This document shows positions 1 through 11,735 of a DNA stretch of 64,000 nt, piece by piece. Numbering within the stretch: the stretch's first letter is position 1; every line of letters starts with the position of its first letter. Position numbers and translations under genes: made by a program. Origin of the DNA: Daucus carota subsp. sativus (Eukaryota; Streptophyta; Magnoliopsida; Apiales; Apiaceae); contig NC_030382.2 in NCBI RefSeq assembly GCF_001625215.2, forward strand, positions 48,263,364-48,327,363, read 5' to 3'. The notes beneath the pieces are model-generated. The model saw only the letters and a list, made by a program, of their open reading frames with translations. It had not been told where the DNA came from and made no database searches.

Positions 1-1
1 A

Positions 2-115
2 GATTTTTCGGGAAACTTTATCCGAAATGAGATGCCGAAGAGGTTTTTAGCTGAGAAGTTACTAAGAACGGTAGAAAGTTCACAGCAGGGATTGACAGGG
101 AACCTAGGAAATTAA
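2..115 (+). CDS. Possible 3' terminal exon of an unidentified gene (partial)
   Basis: One frame stays open from the window edge for 37 codons and ends at a TAA at 113-115. The reading contains a plausible helical stretch with the residues NEMPKRFLAEKLL and then a Gln/Gly/Asn-rich end. The other two forward frames close early. The DNA after it is AT-rich and looks like a 3' untranslated region. I do not recognise the family, and 37 codons is short enough to occur by chance, so this is only a candidate. It would be the 3' end of a gene transcribed towards the NAD+ carrier gene. Confidence 0.3.
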   Translation, partial: DFSGNFIRNEMPKRFLAEKLLRTVESSQQGLTGNLGN

Positions 116-397
116 TACTATTGTCCTAGCTAGTTCATGCTATTCATTAGTTACACTTTGCATTGTTGAATGGTGTACGGGGACTGACCTGATCTTCTTC
201 AAATTTTAGCTGTTACTAGAGTCGATTTCAAGTCCTCGGCCAAACTATATGGACACATTTGTTGTACATATATGTTTCATTGAATTGCAGGTAATATTTG
301 TCAACGCACAAATTTAATTCAAGACGGTTTGTATATCTGCCTCGGATAGCCCCAGTTGTTAAACACTCAACATGGCCGATAGCTGGTCAAGGCATGA

Positions 398-490
398 ATG
401 ACCAAACATGTACTACTTGAATTTAGGGAAAATATATTTTTTCGCTATCCAATTTATTGCGTATTTAAAAACTTACCACTAAACTATAAC
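398..490 (+). repeat. Single arm of a local repeat family
   Basis: This 93-bp stretch matches 1348-1440 in the same direction with few changes, and 1510-1577 in the opposite direction. It directly precedes the hAT-like MITE at 496, so the two downstream MITEs lie between two copies of the same arm. Confidence 0.6.
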
Positions 491-495
491 ACTTA

Positions 496-1087
496 GGTCC
501 CATTTGTTAATGGGTGGATGAGCCAAATACATCTGGACGACAAAAATGTTGGTTATCCAGATTGTTTGTTTACTTTGTAACTAGCTGGACGAGAACAAAA
601 TGTAGCTGGACGATGGAGGCTATAAAATATGACTGAATGGTTCAGATATCAACCTTCTGCTAATTTATCACATATTCGTTTTGATATAATATAAGTTTAA
701 CATATAATTTATGACATCAGAATATATTTATGATTGTAGAATTAATAGTATATATAATTAATTTTTATTAACGAGATTTGAATCTTATACTTGATAATAA
801 TCAATATTCTAATGCATATTTTCGTTATTATATTGAAAATTGGTATTTTATATTTTCTTTTTGCTAAATAATTTTTATTTTATATTCTTTCAAGCTAAAT
901 TAATGAAATTATCAATTATAAGTTTTTGCCATTTAATTACAATATTTATGAAATAAGCTTAATTTAAAAAATTTAGTCATTCAGATCTCAATTTAACAAA
1001 TGATCCAATTTGAACTCATCCAGAACTATACTCATTCAGAATTTTCATTCATTCAGAAAATATGATTCAGATTTAACAAATGACCCC
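496..1087. mobile_element. hAT-like MITE, about 590 bp
   Basis: The left end GGTCCCATTTGTTAA pairs with the right end read on the minus strand, GGGGTCATTTGTTAA (12 of 15). Sub-terminal CCAGAT/ATTCAGA motifs occur on both sides and the interior is AT-rich with no coding capacity. A perfect target duplication was not found; CTTAG occurs at both borders. The superfamily is inferred from the general look of the ends. Confidence 0.6.
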
Positions 1088-1088
1088 T

Positions 1089-1325
1089 TAGCCTCTCTGT
1101 TCCTAAATAATAGTCGCTTTGATTTTTTGCACGTATTTTGAGGTGCAATAAAAACGTATTTATACACGTTATTTTTTAAATTTTCTTTTTTTGAATAAAA
1201 ATATAGATGTCAAACTTTTATTCAGAAAAAAAATTTGAAAAATAATACGTAGAAATATATTTTTTGTACACCTCAAATTACGTGCACAAAGTCAAAGCGA
1301 CAAATATTTAGGAACGGATGGAGTA
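1089..1325. mobile_element. Stowaway-like MITE (degenerate left end)
   Basis: A near-palindrome of about 237 bp: the left arm GTTCCTAAATAATAGTCGCT pairs with the right arm GCGACAAATATTTAGGAAC, and the right end carries the Stowaway-type GGATGGAGTA terminus next to TA. It abuts the preceding hAT-like element. Confidence 0.65.
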
Positions 1326-1347
1326 ATAACAAAACCTAACGTTAGTG

Positions 1348-1577
1348 ACCGACCAAACATGTACTTGAATTTAGGGAAAATAGATTTTTTCGCCACCCAA
1401 CTTATTGCGTATTTAGAAACTTACCACTAAATTATAACGTTTAATAACAAAACTTAACATTAGTGACGTAAAAAAATACAAACCTAACATTAGTGACAAA
1501 AAAGAAAGAAATTATAGTTTAATGATAACTTTCAAAATACACAATAAGGTGAGTGGCGAAAAAATTTAATTTCCATT
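1348..1577. repeat. Inverted-repeat element, arms of about 68 bp
   Basis: The forward arm (1372-1440, containing TTTTTTCGCCACCCAACTTA) recurs inverted at about 1510-1577. The loop has copies of an AACCTAACATTAGTGAC-like motif, which also occurs before the left arm. This could be a foldback or MITE family; 398-490 is a third arm copy. Confidence 0.6.
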
Positions 1578-1959
1578 TAAATTTATACGGATTTAAATCT
1601 GGAAATGAGAGTGTGAATTAGGAAAACATGCAAATAGCAATCGATTCATGTTTTCGACAATTCGACAAGAAAGGGGGAAATATCGGTAACACACTGGAGT
1701 ACGAAAAGAAACGTTGAAGAAATTAAATGGGTGGATTATTAGCATTGACAGAAGTAGTTGGAAGACAGGGAGATGGGATTTGTAAGAAGACAGGCTGTGA
1801 AGATGGGCCTGGTGCCTCCCAGACCTGCGTGCGTTTCTTCATTTCTAAGAAAACACCAACTTTCGAGGGCCCACGTACTGCCCTATCCTCATCAACATCT
1901 AAACTAATTTGAGTATAATTTTTTTTATTATTAATAGGAGCAAAGCAACTCTTATTTAC

Positions 1960-2251
1960 TACTCCCTCCGTCCCCCTCAATTGTTTACATTGGAGGGGGA
2001 CACGGAGACCAAGACAATGTATGAAAAATGAGTAAAGTTAGATGAAAAGTGGGTAAAGTGTTGGGACCTACCAATATTTAATAATAGATTTGAGATAGTG
2101 GAGGAAAGTAGTGGGTGTAATAGTAGTTTTTATTATTAAATATGAGATAGGGGGAAGATAGTGGGTGTAATGATGTGAAAAACTTACTATATATAGTAAC
2201 GTAAAGAAATGAAAGGGAAACGGTAAAGAAATAAGAGGGACGGAGGGAGTA
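1960..2251. mobile_element. Stowaway MITE, 292 bp
   Basis: It is bounded by TACTCCCTCCGTCC on the left and GGGACGGAGGGAGTA on the right, the classic Stowaway inverted terminal repeats with TA target sites. The interior is AT-rich and non-coding. Confidence 0.85.
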
Positions 2252-2750
2252 GTAGTAATTTGAAATGCCCAGGAGAAAACTCAAAATTCAAGTTTACGGA
2301 CAAAGACATCATACGGTCCGGTATAAATATAAAATTTGATGAGAATAATAACTTATATAAAAAATAAAAGTGTTGACAGTATCTTTAGGCATATTATCTT
2401 AATCCCTTGATTTTTGTAAAATTAGATGTTATATTTGAAGGTGTTATTTACATAATAACAATAAAATCTCTCATATTTAAATAATCAAAAATTATAATTT
2501 AATTGAACTATTTTTTAAGATGACCACTTGTATAATAAAAGAAATTAATATAGCATATTAACTGTACTTTGAGACTTTAATTTGTGAAATATTCTTTCAA
2601 AATATTATAATCTACTAAAATAAATGAAAATATTTGTGATTCTAAATTATTACACTCTCTTAAAATATATTGATAGAATTTATTTTTGATTTTATTTTTA
2701 GTAATGTCTGTAATAAATCATAAATAGAATTAAGATTATGAGAAAAGAAA

Positions 2751-3099
2751 TACTCCCTCCGTCCCTATTTATCTGTCCATTTTGGAAGTAAAAATTTGTC
2801 CCTATTTATCTGTCCATTTATACTTTCAAAACTAATTTAATGATAGTTTTTCAAATATATCTCCATAATTTCAATTTTCAAAGCTTGACTTATTTAAAAC
2901 TTGGTTGAATTCATGTTTTCAAAACATAAAGTAGGGGTATTTCACCATTTTCAATGTTTTCAAAACATAAAGTAGGGGTATTCCACCATTTTCAATATAT
3001 TAATTAGAGGTATTTAATGAAAAAGTTTATACAATCAATTATTTTTTGATATGTGTTTTTTTCTCCAAAATGGACAAATAAAAAGAGACGGAGGGAGTA
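2751..3099. mobile_element. Stowaway MITE, 349 bp, with internal tandem duplication
   Basis: It has TACTCCCTCCGTCCC / GAGACGGAGGGAGTA ends, extended by matching ATCTGTCCATTTTGGA and TCCAAAATGGACAAAT arms. Inside, a 41-bp unit that begins GTTTTCAAAACATAAAGTAG at 2915 is repeated directly at 2956, so this copy has grown by tandem duplication. Confidence 0.85.
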
Positions 3100-3322
3100 G
3101 TTAATGGGGGTGGGGAATTGGAAATGGACCTAAAAACAAAAGAGAGCACCACCATATCAAACTTACGGATCAAACTCTCGTTAAAGCTAAGCTTTACACA
3201 TCCTCACTTGAGTTCGGATTCCCAATTAGATGACATAAATTAAGTTACGCACATCACAATGCTTAATGTTTACTTCATCAAGATTCCACTTGACTTCTTT
3301 CTATCAACAATAACTGTATTTG

Positions 3323-6300
3323 ATGACTGCCGGCGATCGCCGTAGTTTTAGGGACATCTTCTGCGATGCCGCTGCCGGCGCCTCTGCAGGTGCACGTATA
3401 TCTTTTTTTTTATACATATAATCTTCACCGCGTTGCAGAAATTGGGTTTTACAATTGCAAGCGGGAAATCAATATTTAGAGAAATAAAATAGTGCAGATT
3501 GGGTGAGTGAAATATAGTTATATTTAGATAATTTGATGTTATTTAAAACTATCATCGGAGTATAAGTTCGATTTTAACATCAAAAATTACTTGTTGATTT
3601 CATAATATAGCAATAACTTATATATATTTTAGCACCGTCATTGTAATTGCTCTCGTAAGTCGAAAAATATACCAGGGGCAAACGCTTGATACACGTAACA
3701 AACAGAAGGTAGGTGTAGGGTACAGTTGTTAACAATGCAACATATACAGTACGATACCAAGAAGATGTCACTGTATTTTGGTTTTGATTCATGATTGCTA
3801 CTAGTATGCTTTGATTTATAATTATTTGGGATGCAGAAGTGATTCTTGGTTACTGGAATTTTTGCATATTTTCGACCAAAGTTTGTACCTGACTTGTCGT
3901 TTTGAGATTATTGTTATTCTTCTTTTTCTTTTGTTGCAGGTGCCATAGCAGCTACAGTTGTTTGCCCTCTGGATGTCATCAAAACAAGACTGCAAGTCCA
4001 TGGACTGCCTAATGCATCCCATTCTAACCGTAAAGGTATGCGGTATATCTTGCACTGCCAGTTACTTTGGCTTTTGCTATATCTTATAGGATTCCGGTTC
4101 ATTGGATGCCATTTATTTCCCCTGCTTATCTGTTGACATATTTATTTAGTCTTTTTGTTGTTTTGATGACAATTAGGCAGTGTGATTACCACAATCCTAC
4201 AAAATATAATAAGATCTGAAGGTTTGAAGGGACTTTACCGTGGCCTATCACCAACGCTGGCTGCATTGCTACCAAATTGGACAGTGAGTCATGAGTATTT
4301 TATATTCAAACATTTTAGCTTTTTATATTATTGTGTTTACTGACTCTACCCTTTGATAAACTGTTATATTATGATGCTAATAAAATTTTCCTGTAAGTTG
4401 TGGCATTGTTCACTGTTTTTATTCAATTGCCGTTTTCAATTGTCTTTATAACTTCACTTTAAGTAATTCTCATCTGGCAATAACAGTATTGTTTTTGATA
4501 CAAAAAGGATTTGTAAAACATTTTCTACATGGATACAGATTTTTCTAATTCTATATTACCGCAATATACAGATTTGCTTTTCTTCTTTCATTCATGTACC
4601 GGGTACACTATGTGCTCTACTCTTTTGCAAACATTATTTTTCTACTGTATTTGGACATGAGAAGTTTAATTTCCTGATTTTGTAATCAAGATGTTTTTCT
4701 TAAACTAAGTTTGTACAGCTTGAATTTATCAAGAATCTAAGAAAGATTAAAGGGTTGCCGCCCATGGTGCAACCTCTGAATGTAAAGGACCTCTTAGCTA
4801 GCCCTCACTTGCCTTCTTATACCTCACAGCAAACTTTCAACTGACTATATGTAATTTAGGCTGTCATGCCTCTTGCTGACAAGTTTACAATTACGCATAG
4901 TGTGTATGTTTTCTTAGAAGATCAACTACAGATTTTCTGATAATACATGTTGTAGCATACACTAAAAGAGTATTGTTGGATTTATTTTGGGCATTTCCCA
5001 CGATAGAAGTCTAGATTGTGGCCAAGAGCAAAAATATCATATATGACCTTGCCAATTTTTCTGGCAAATAAATACAATTCTTGATGCTTCAGTTAAATCA
5101 CAGTAACACAAATACTCATCTCATCTGTAGGTATACTTTGCAGTTTATGGGAGTCTCAAAAGCCTACTCCGTTTGCATGGTTAGTATATGAGTTACTATG
5201 GAATTGCTAACTTCTGTTAATTTATCGAATTGGATTAAACTAAGTTGTTCTTTGTATTCATTTCTTATTCATCTGTTGGTGCTCAATCGTTGACATTTTC
5301 AATTATTCAGTTGTTTTTCCGTGTGACGGAATAAATTTGATATTGGTGAGTGGTGACTAATGATGTAGGGGACGACAACGGACAACTTACAATTGGTGCA
5401 AATATGGTTGCTGCTTCAGGAGCCGGTGCAGTGACAGCAATCGCGACAAATCCTTTATGGGTTGTTAAAACCCGGCTCCAAGTAAGCATCTATCCTTTAT
5501 ATCCCTGATGCTCTAAAAATATATTTTTCATTAAACTACACATAGTCATTTGATCTGAAGTCTCAAGAATTGGTTTTAGACAACTAGGAGAGTTTCTACT
5601 GTATATACGCCCGAGTTCCTAAATCTCACCAATAATATTTTATATGTAGAAATCTATTTGTATCATAATCTATGCGGTGTAGTTGATATATGTTCTGTGT
5701 GAATTTTAATGTCTTACAAAACGAATTAAAAGGAAAAGTGTCCAAATAACTCCGCCACTCCCTTCAGCATTTTTATAGAAAATATGTAAATTTAGACAGT
5801 AAGACTAATCACAAGTGCTTTGCTATAACTTGTATAGTGGTTCTCATTGATGGGATACCACCTATGTTTTTTGCCAACCTACCACCTATGTGATTATTAA
5901 TGATCATCTTTTCATTTATAATTTACTTAGATACTAATTTTGGTTTTCTTTGATTAGACACAGGCCATGCGACAAGGTATTGTTCCTTACAAAAGCATAT
6001 TTTCTGCCCTTAGACGGATTGCTCATGAGGAAGGAATTCGTGGATTTTACAGGTCAGTGTTTCATAATCTGCTTTAACGTTTACGTACATTATGTGAACT
6101 TTAATATTGGCGTTACACCTATCATCTGGTACTCATTTTATTTCACGTCCTCCTCTGTAAGGTACTAAAAATATTAAAATCAAGTTGTATTTCCCTTCAG
6201 TATATGTGGCTTTGCTGCCTCTTTTCCCTCTATTATTTTGTTTACATTTTGAAACATTTTTCCTTGATTTTTTATACAGTGGCCTTTTGCCCTCACTGGT

Positions 6301-6947
6301 AGGTATAAGTCACGTGGCCATCCAGTTTCCTGCATATGAAAGAATCAAGTCTTACTTAGCCAAAAGGGGTATTCCTCTCTGTTTAAGTATCCCGTTATCA
6401 TTTCCTTTGACAGTGTTCAAGTCATTACTTAGTTTGATTAATCGACAGGGAACATGCTTAAATTTTTCAGATAACACTACAACCACTGAACTAAGCACTG
6501 AAAAAGTTGCAATTGCCTCCTCACTTTCTAAAATAAGTGCATCTGTCATGACATATCCACATGAGGTATATCTTCCCTGAGTATTCTATATGTATGTTTC
6601 TTTTCACATCAATTAACAAAGAGTATGACGACAGTTTCTGCTTCAGTCAATCTAACGACAAATTGTAGCTGTGATTCTTATAACGCCTTGTACAGTAGGT
6701 GATTCGTTCTAGGTTGCAAGAACAAGGGCAGGTCAGAAATTCAAAACAACAATATAAGGGTGTTATTGATTGTGTTAAGCATGTGCTGCAAAAAGAAGGT
6801 CTTCCTGGATTCTACCGGGGGTGTGCTACTAATCTAATGAGAACTACTCCATCTGCTATCATCACATTCACCACATATGAGATGATAAAAAGATTTTTGG
6901 AGCAAACTTTACCTTTCAGCGAGAAGCACCCGGAAGCGCACTTCTAA
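3323..6947 (+). CDS. NDT1: NAD+ carrier, mitochondrial carrier family (NDT1-like)
   Basis: Nine exons give a 319-residue protein: 3323-3389, 3940-4035, 4177-4283, 5131-5179, 5369-5481, 5958-6052, 6280-6368, 6471-6565, 6699-6947. All introns start GT and end AG, and phases agree. The product is a six-helix solute carrier made of three repeats, with signature motifs PLDVIKT (residues 32-38), PLWVVKT (135-141) and PHEVIRS (235-241). The tryptophan in the second motif is typical of the NAD/FAD/folate/pyrimidine-nucleotide carrier group. The N-terminal block [13 protein letters not shown] followed by [17 protein letters not shown] is very close to Arabidopsis NDT1 as I recall it. The expected role is NAD+ import, in exchange for ADP or AMP, across the inner membrane of mitochondria or plastids; location cannot be read from this short N-terminus. 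The length matches the family. Assignment to NDT1 over NDT2 is likely, not certain. Confidence 0.93.
5856..5890. repeat. 11-bp direct repeat around a T-rich 13-mer (intron of NAD+ carrier gene)
   Basis: TACCACCTATG occurs at 5856-5866 and 5880-5890, with TTTTTTGCCAACC between. Read on the minus strand the insert is GGTTGGC followed by six A. It is the shortest and least certain of the poly(A) mini-insertions seen in this window. Confidence 0.4.
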
Positions 6948-7881
6948 GCTGATGGCAAGATCAGATCTCACTCACTTGGCAAAAGATTATATCAGATCTA
7001 GTAATGGTACTGGGGAGCAGGGAGGGACCAGAGGACATGATGACTCCATTACTCCATTTGTGGGGAGGGGCCATGGACTTGATGATGACTCCAATTTTTG
7101 TGCATCAGTGACTGTCATCCAGTAACAAAACTGGCTCAGAGAAAATAGTTTGAAGAATAATTTTAACTCAGACGTCAGACCCCCTTATTTTTTGTTCCTT
7201 GCAAGGAAAAACAGTAAGGTGGAATTTCTGAATTTTGACTATTGTGAATATAAAGAGGTGGTTTTTTCCCCCTGTATCTCTCTCGTGATTGATACTTCTC
7301 TTGCATTTAATGCGTAAAGCTTTCACTGGAGTTGTATAATGTAAACTGGATATAGTTCTCTCTTAATTCATTACTACTGTCCATCACCAGAGGGGTGCAT
7401 GATTTTACAAATTTTCTTTACCAACTGGGTATTATATGCGACGCGAAAGTAATCTGGTACAACATGATGCATCATAACAATGCCCCAATTCTTTTATGTT
7501 TTCAGAGTCTATAGATTTTCTGTACAGACTAGTAAACTACAAACACTGAAGGCTGAACGCCTGAACCTGAAGCTCAAGGTTCCTTCAGCTGTATTGACAC
7601 AATTTTCCAGCATCAAAATGGGAGTTTCCCTATGTGCGCATCTCATTTTTTTTTCCTCTAGTTACTCAAATTTTCTGAAGTACAATTGTTGGACGCGAGT
7701 TCAATAGCATATCCTAAACACACATTCTAAAGATGCCCGGAATCGTGGAAACTGAGCATATTCCTGTACGCATTGACGGATCTAGTAAGAGGCAGGGAAA
7801 CACATGTCTCCCTTACGTTTTTTTTTGACATTTTCTCGTCATTTGACATATCCCTAGCATCTGCATTGAACTTGTCGGATA
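6948..7881. other. Space between two convergent genes
   Basis: It should hold the 3' untranslated regions of the NAD+ carrier gene (+) and the LRK10-like kinase gene (-). No further exon or mobile element was recognised; one open frame near 7480 has no protein-like features. Confidence 0.6.
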
Positions 7882-10800
7882 TTATATCTCACTAACACTT
7901 GGTGTGGTAGATCTACTGCTCATCCAGTTGTCGATCACAGTCACTGGAGAAGCTGGACATGTTTTATTCTTCAACAATACCACATTTTCAGACTCCGGTG
8001 ACGGCTGTGGCTTGGCTTTATTTGATTCATCAACAACCTGGATTTGCCTCAGACATTCATAGACTTCATCCATCGCAGGTCTCAACTCCTTCTCTAGTTG
8101 CAAACACCGGAAAGCTAGTTCCGCCACTGAAGTAGTCATCCTTTCAATAACAGGATCAGATTTGTATCCAAGACTCGGGTCAATCAATTCATCAAATGCG
8201 CATTTCTGAATCCTGTTTACAGCTAGATTAGCCAAGTTAATCTCATTTCTACTCCTACTTATGTCAACTGCAGGCATGGATGATATGAGTTCAATAAGAA
8301 CCACCCCGAAACTATAAACATCACTTTTATCAGTCAACTGGTAGCACTGGTGATACTCTGGATCAACATAACCTGGAGTGCCTTGAGGAGCTGTTGAAAC
8401 ATGAGTAGCCGCAGTTGGGAAAAGCCTCGAGAGCCCAAAATCTGCAACTTTGACAGTAAAATTCTTGTCTAAGAGTATGTTGTTGGTCTTGACATCCCGG
8501 TGTATAATATCTGATTTATGAAGATAAGCCAAGGCACTCGCCGTTTCCAGGGCAATGTGCATTCTGACATGCCATGTAAGTGGTTCATTTTCCGCTCTAT
8601 CGCCATGAAGATGATCAGCCACCGTGCCATTGGGAATATACTCATAAACAAGTAGAAGCTCATGACTGCGGTGAGAGGTGCAACCATACAGTAACACAAG
8701 ATTGCGGTGGCGTAAGCGTGTGAGGATTTCAATCTCATTCATGAACTGTTCCTGTCGCTTAAAGTTGTTTTCGTAAAGCCTTTTAACTGCAACCTCTCGG
8801 CCATCTTTTAGTTTGCCTAATTAACCAACACCTAAACCATGTTATTTTGCATTTTTCACACAACATGATACGAAAAAATTATGGTATAATGTAATTTTTT
8901 TACCATAATAGACAGTTCCATAACCTCCATCTCCGAGTTCTTTGGATGCATCGAACTTATGAGTAGCCTCTTCAAGATCTTTGTAGGAGAAGACAGGCAC
9001 CCCGAAATATGAAATATCATCGTCAATGTCAGAGGATGTCTTCTTCGACAGGAAAGTAGTGAAAATATTACCGCAGCCCTTGTACATCCAGATGATGGTG
9101 AACAAGCAGATCATAAGGACAAAGGAAGCTCCCAATATGGCTAAAGAAAAGGTAATGTGTATGTCAAGTTCCGATATATATAATCATAATCAACAGATGG
9201 ACTGGTTTGTTCATACCGGTACCTGTTGGTAGGATCACTCTTGAATTTCTTTTACCATTCACTTCTGTAACAAAACATCAGAATAAACCGGTTCAAAGTT
9301 ACTTCAAAAATACTATTGCTCAATGTAGATGGAATATAATTCAGATATTAGATCCGGTGCATATATGTTAGATCATTATAAGCACCTGATCCGGAACATA
9401 TGTATGTTAGTAGCATACATCCAAACCCATAGTATTAGACAATTTTTGATATTGGCTGTCCCACTACATACAAAAAAATTTAGGATGAAACTGTCTATCG
9501 TTTTTTCCCCGCCAAATGTATGCTTCTAACATACCTTTGTCAAGACCGGATACTATAATGAATTCATGAATATAATGGGAACAGGTTAAGGATTTGGTGG
9601 AAACTGAGAAAAAACAATGAAACATTGCAATCAGATACAGGACGAATAAGAGAAATATATTAAATTTAGTTGTAAATTTTTATCGGCAAGTTGAATCAAT
9701 AATGTCTGCGAGAGAGAGATCAGAGATCGACAGGGACTGGCTAGCTGGCTGGCTGCTTAATGGCTTCTTTGTACAAGTGGGTAAAGACTTGGATGAATAG
9801 ATGTGGCATGTTTTAGTTCTCACACAGTTGCACTGTACTTTTTATCTAGAGTCAGAAATTTCAAAAGCTTCTGTAGAGTTGTTGTAGATAGAGGTCATTG
9901 CAATTAAATTTTTGTTTCGAAAAAGACCCTTCTTTTTTATTCCCTATATTTTGACTGTACAATCCCATAACACATATTTAAAGATTGCAATTGCAATGCA
10001 TCTAGGATGAAGAACATAAACATATGAAACCACCAGCATGGGCCAAACCAGACATAAGCACCCTTCATTAAACTATAGTACTACTAGTCTACTAGCAAAC
10101 AAGTTGGCATGCAGACGCGTAGTTACATTGAATTCCAAACAACTAAACCTACTAAATTGCTGCATAGTTGACCAAAACACATATCTTATCTTAATTTCCC
10201 TAACTCGTTAATTTTGTACAATTAACAGATTCAGCATTTTTCCAACCACTTACATGCAGCCCTACTTCTGAGGTATCAAACATCAATTAAAATCTCGGCA
10301 TCTCTACCTAATAATTACAAAAAGGATAGGATTGTGAACTGTAGAGTAACACCAGGAAAAAAAAATACAGTTCCAACTTCCACCCAAATATCTAAAAAAC
10401 CCAGATAAAATGTAAAAAAATAAAAATCAAACTGATGAAACAGGGGATGGAATTATAGGGGTAACTATGGACTTACTTGTTGCAGCTGGAGTTGCAGTGC
10501 AATTCTTATAATGAGGCCTGTCTGGACAGAAACAGAGAAACTGGTCATGTTCGATGTCGAATCCGCAACGCCCCTGAGTTAGCTTGCATTCTGTACAATC
10601 CGTAGCCCTCCATTTCAAAACAAACCCCCTTCTCATCACTGTCGAATAATTCGAACCAGTCACAATTTGTTCATCATCTATCACAGCTGCCTCGGCCCTC
10701 GTCTTACAAGCATCAGTCGACCCCTTTAAATTTGCATCGTTCCCTTTCATTACCAGATAACTAATACCATCGCAACCAACTCTGTATCTGTCTAACCTTG

Positions 10801-11239
10801 GTTCAATACCAGAACAATCCCATAACAACACAAGTCTCGAATCGTTGGCGTACTCAAAATGATCACTGCGCACACTCAAGTTGCGCGCAATCTCTCGCAC
10901 AGCCCCGCAGCTTCCCTCGTTTGATCTGAGAGCCGCGTTGGAAACACGAAGAGATCGATTGTCGTAGAATATCTCATCAACCAACAAAGCCTCATTATAG
11001 TCGGGGATTCTAAGTAGTGGCTTTGTATTGTTTACGCAAGTTATATTGAACCCCGGGGATCCACAGTAAGCTTCTTGCGTCCCCACGATAAAGAACGGGA
11101 AGCTTATACTCAAGCTTCCGCAGTTTCTTGGGACGCAGGCTTCGTATTGTTGATCTACACAGCAACATCTGTTGAAGAATAAGGAGATAACGCTGATGAG
11201 TAAGCATACATGTATATGACAATGATAAATGGCTCTCAT
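7882..11239 (-). CDS. LRK10L: LRK10-like receptor kinase (GUB_WAK, WAK-associated and kinase domains)
   Basis: Four exons on the minus strand give 658 residues: 11239-10477, 9264-9223, 9140-8904, 8816-7882. After a signal peptide of about 28 residues comes a cysteine-rich GUB_WAK domain (CVPRNCGSLSISFPF) and a WAK-associated C-terminal domain (DCTECKLTQGRCGFD, then CFCPD), both extracellular and thought to bind wall pectin or other ligands. Exon 2 is only 42 nt. A transmembrane helix follows at about 269-290. The cytoplasmic kinase has the glycine loop GDGGYGTVYYG, VAVKRL lysine, HRD at 453-455 with the following VKTNN, DFG at 473-475 and GTPGYVDPEY. It is a complete RD-type Ser/Thr kinase. 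The family acts in defence and abscisic-acid signalling. Two TTGACT W-box-like words lie upstream, near 11344 and 11396, which would fit defence control but is weak evidence. It converges on the NAD+ carrier gene. Confidence 0.92.
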
Positions 11240-11599
11240 TTTGTTTTTTTCTGGAGGATCTTGATCAGTTTGTTCAAGATATATATCGTTGATTTGTAGA
11301 AAAAGGGAGATTAGAGAGATGAGAGGATTGAAAGAGAGAAGAATTTGACTTTTTTATTATTGGTTCTAGTCTAAAGCTGCCGCATATCTTGAATTATTGA
11401 CTTTTCCCTGTTACTGTGACCGTTGTTAAGGTAATCTATTGTGTGTTTGTCAGTTTGTGTCCGTGTGTTTATGCTCGGTTTCAATTAGGCAATGTTTATT
11501 GAATCAGCGATGATAAATCGTATGGTACACTTTAACTCCCGATGGTATACAATGAGATGAAGGATTGCATTTTCTCTTATCAAATTAGTCAAAAAGAAG

Positions 11600-11735
11600 A
11601 TTAAATTTTTTTATTAATTATATAAGGGTTTATCCTCTGTCGTCCCAGGTCATGGGTTCGACTCTGGCTCACCCCGAGAATATCTTCGAACAGATACTCA
11701 CTTTGTAAGGCTATAAGCCATATTAGTCAAAAAAA
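11600..11735 (+). mobile_element. SINE- or LINE-tail-like retroposon remnant
   Basis: It contains GGTTCGACTC at 11655-11664, matching the RNA polymerase III B box, and ends in TTAGTC followed by seven A (11729-11735). No convincing A box is seen. The 12-mer AAATTAGTCAAA before it resembles AAATTAGTTAAA after it, a possible target duplication. It may be a tRNA-derived SINE or a LINE 3' end. Confidence 0.35.

Larger units (their letters stand above)
116..3322. other. Gene-free stretch packed with MITEs
   Basis: No coding exon could be supported here. The stretch holds one hAT-like MITE, three Stowaway-like elements and an inverted-repeat family, listed separately. The last 200 bases should contain the promoter and 5' leader of the NAD+ carrier gene, but no clear TATA box was seen. 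Confidence 0.7.

Noticed and set aside
6185..6580. A 131-codon plus-strand frame
   Set aside because: It is two exons of the NAD+ carrier read through the introns between them; the family alignment requires splicing at 6368 and 6471.
11655..11664. A tRNA gene, because of a B-box-like GGTTCGACTC
   Set aside because: No acceptor stem, anticodon arm or A box can be folded around it; a SINE- or LINE-like remnant is more likely.
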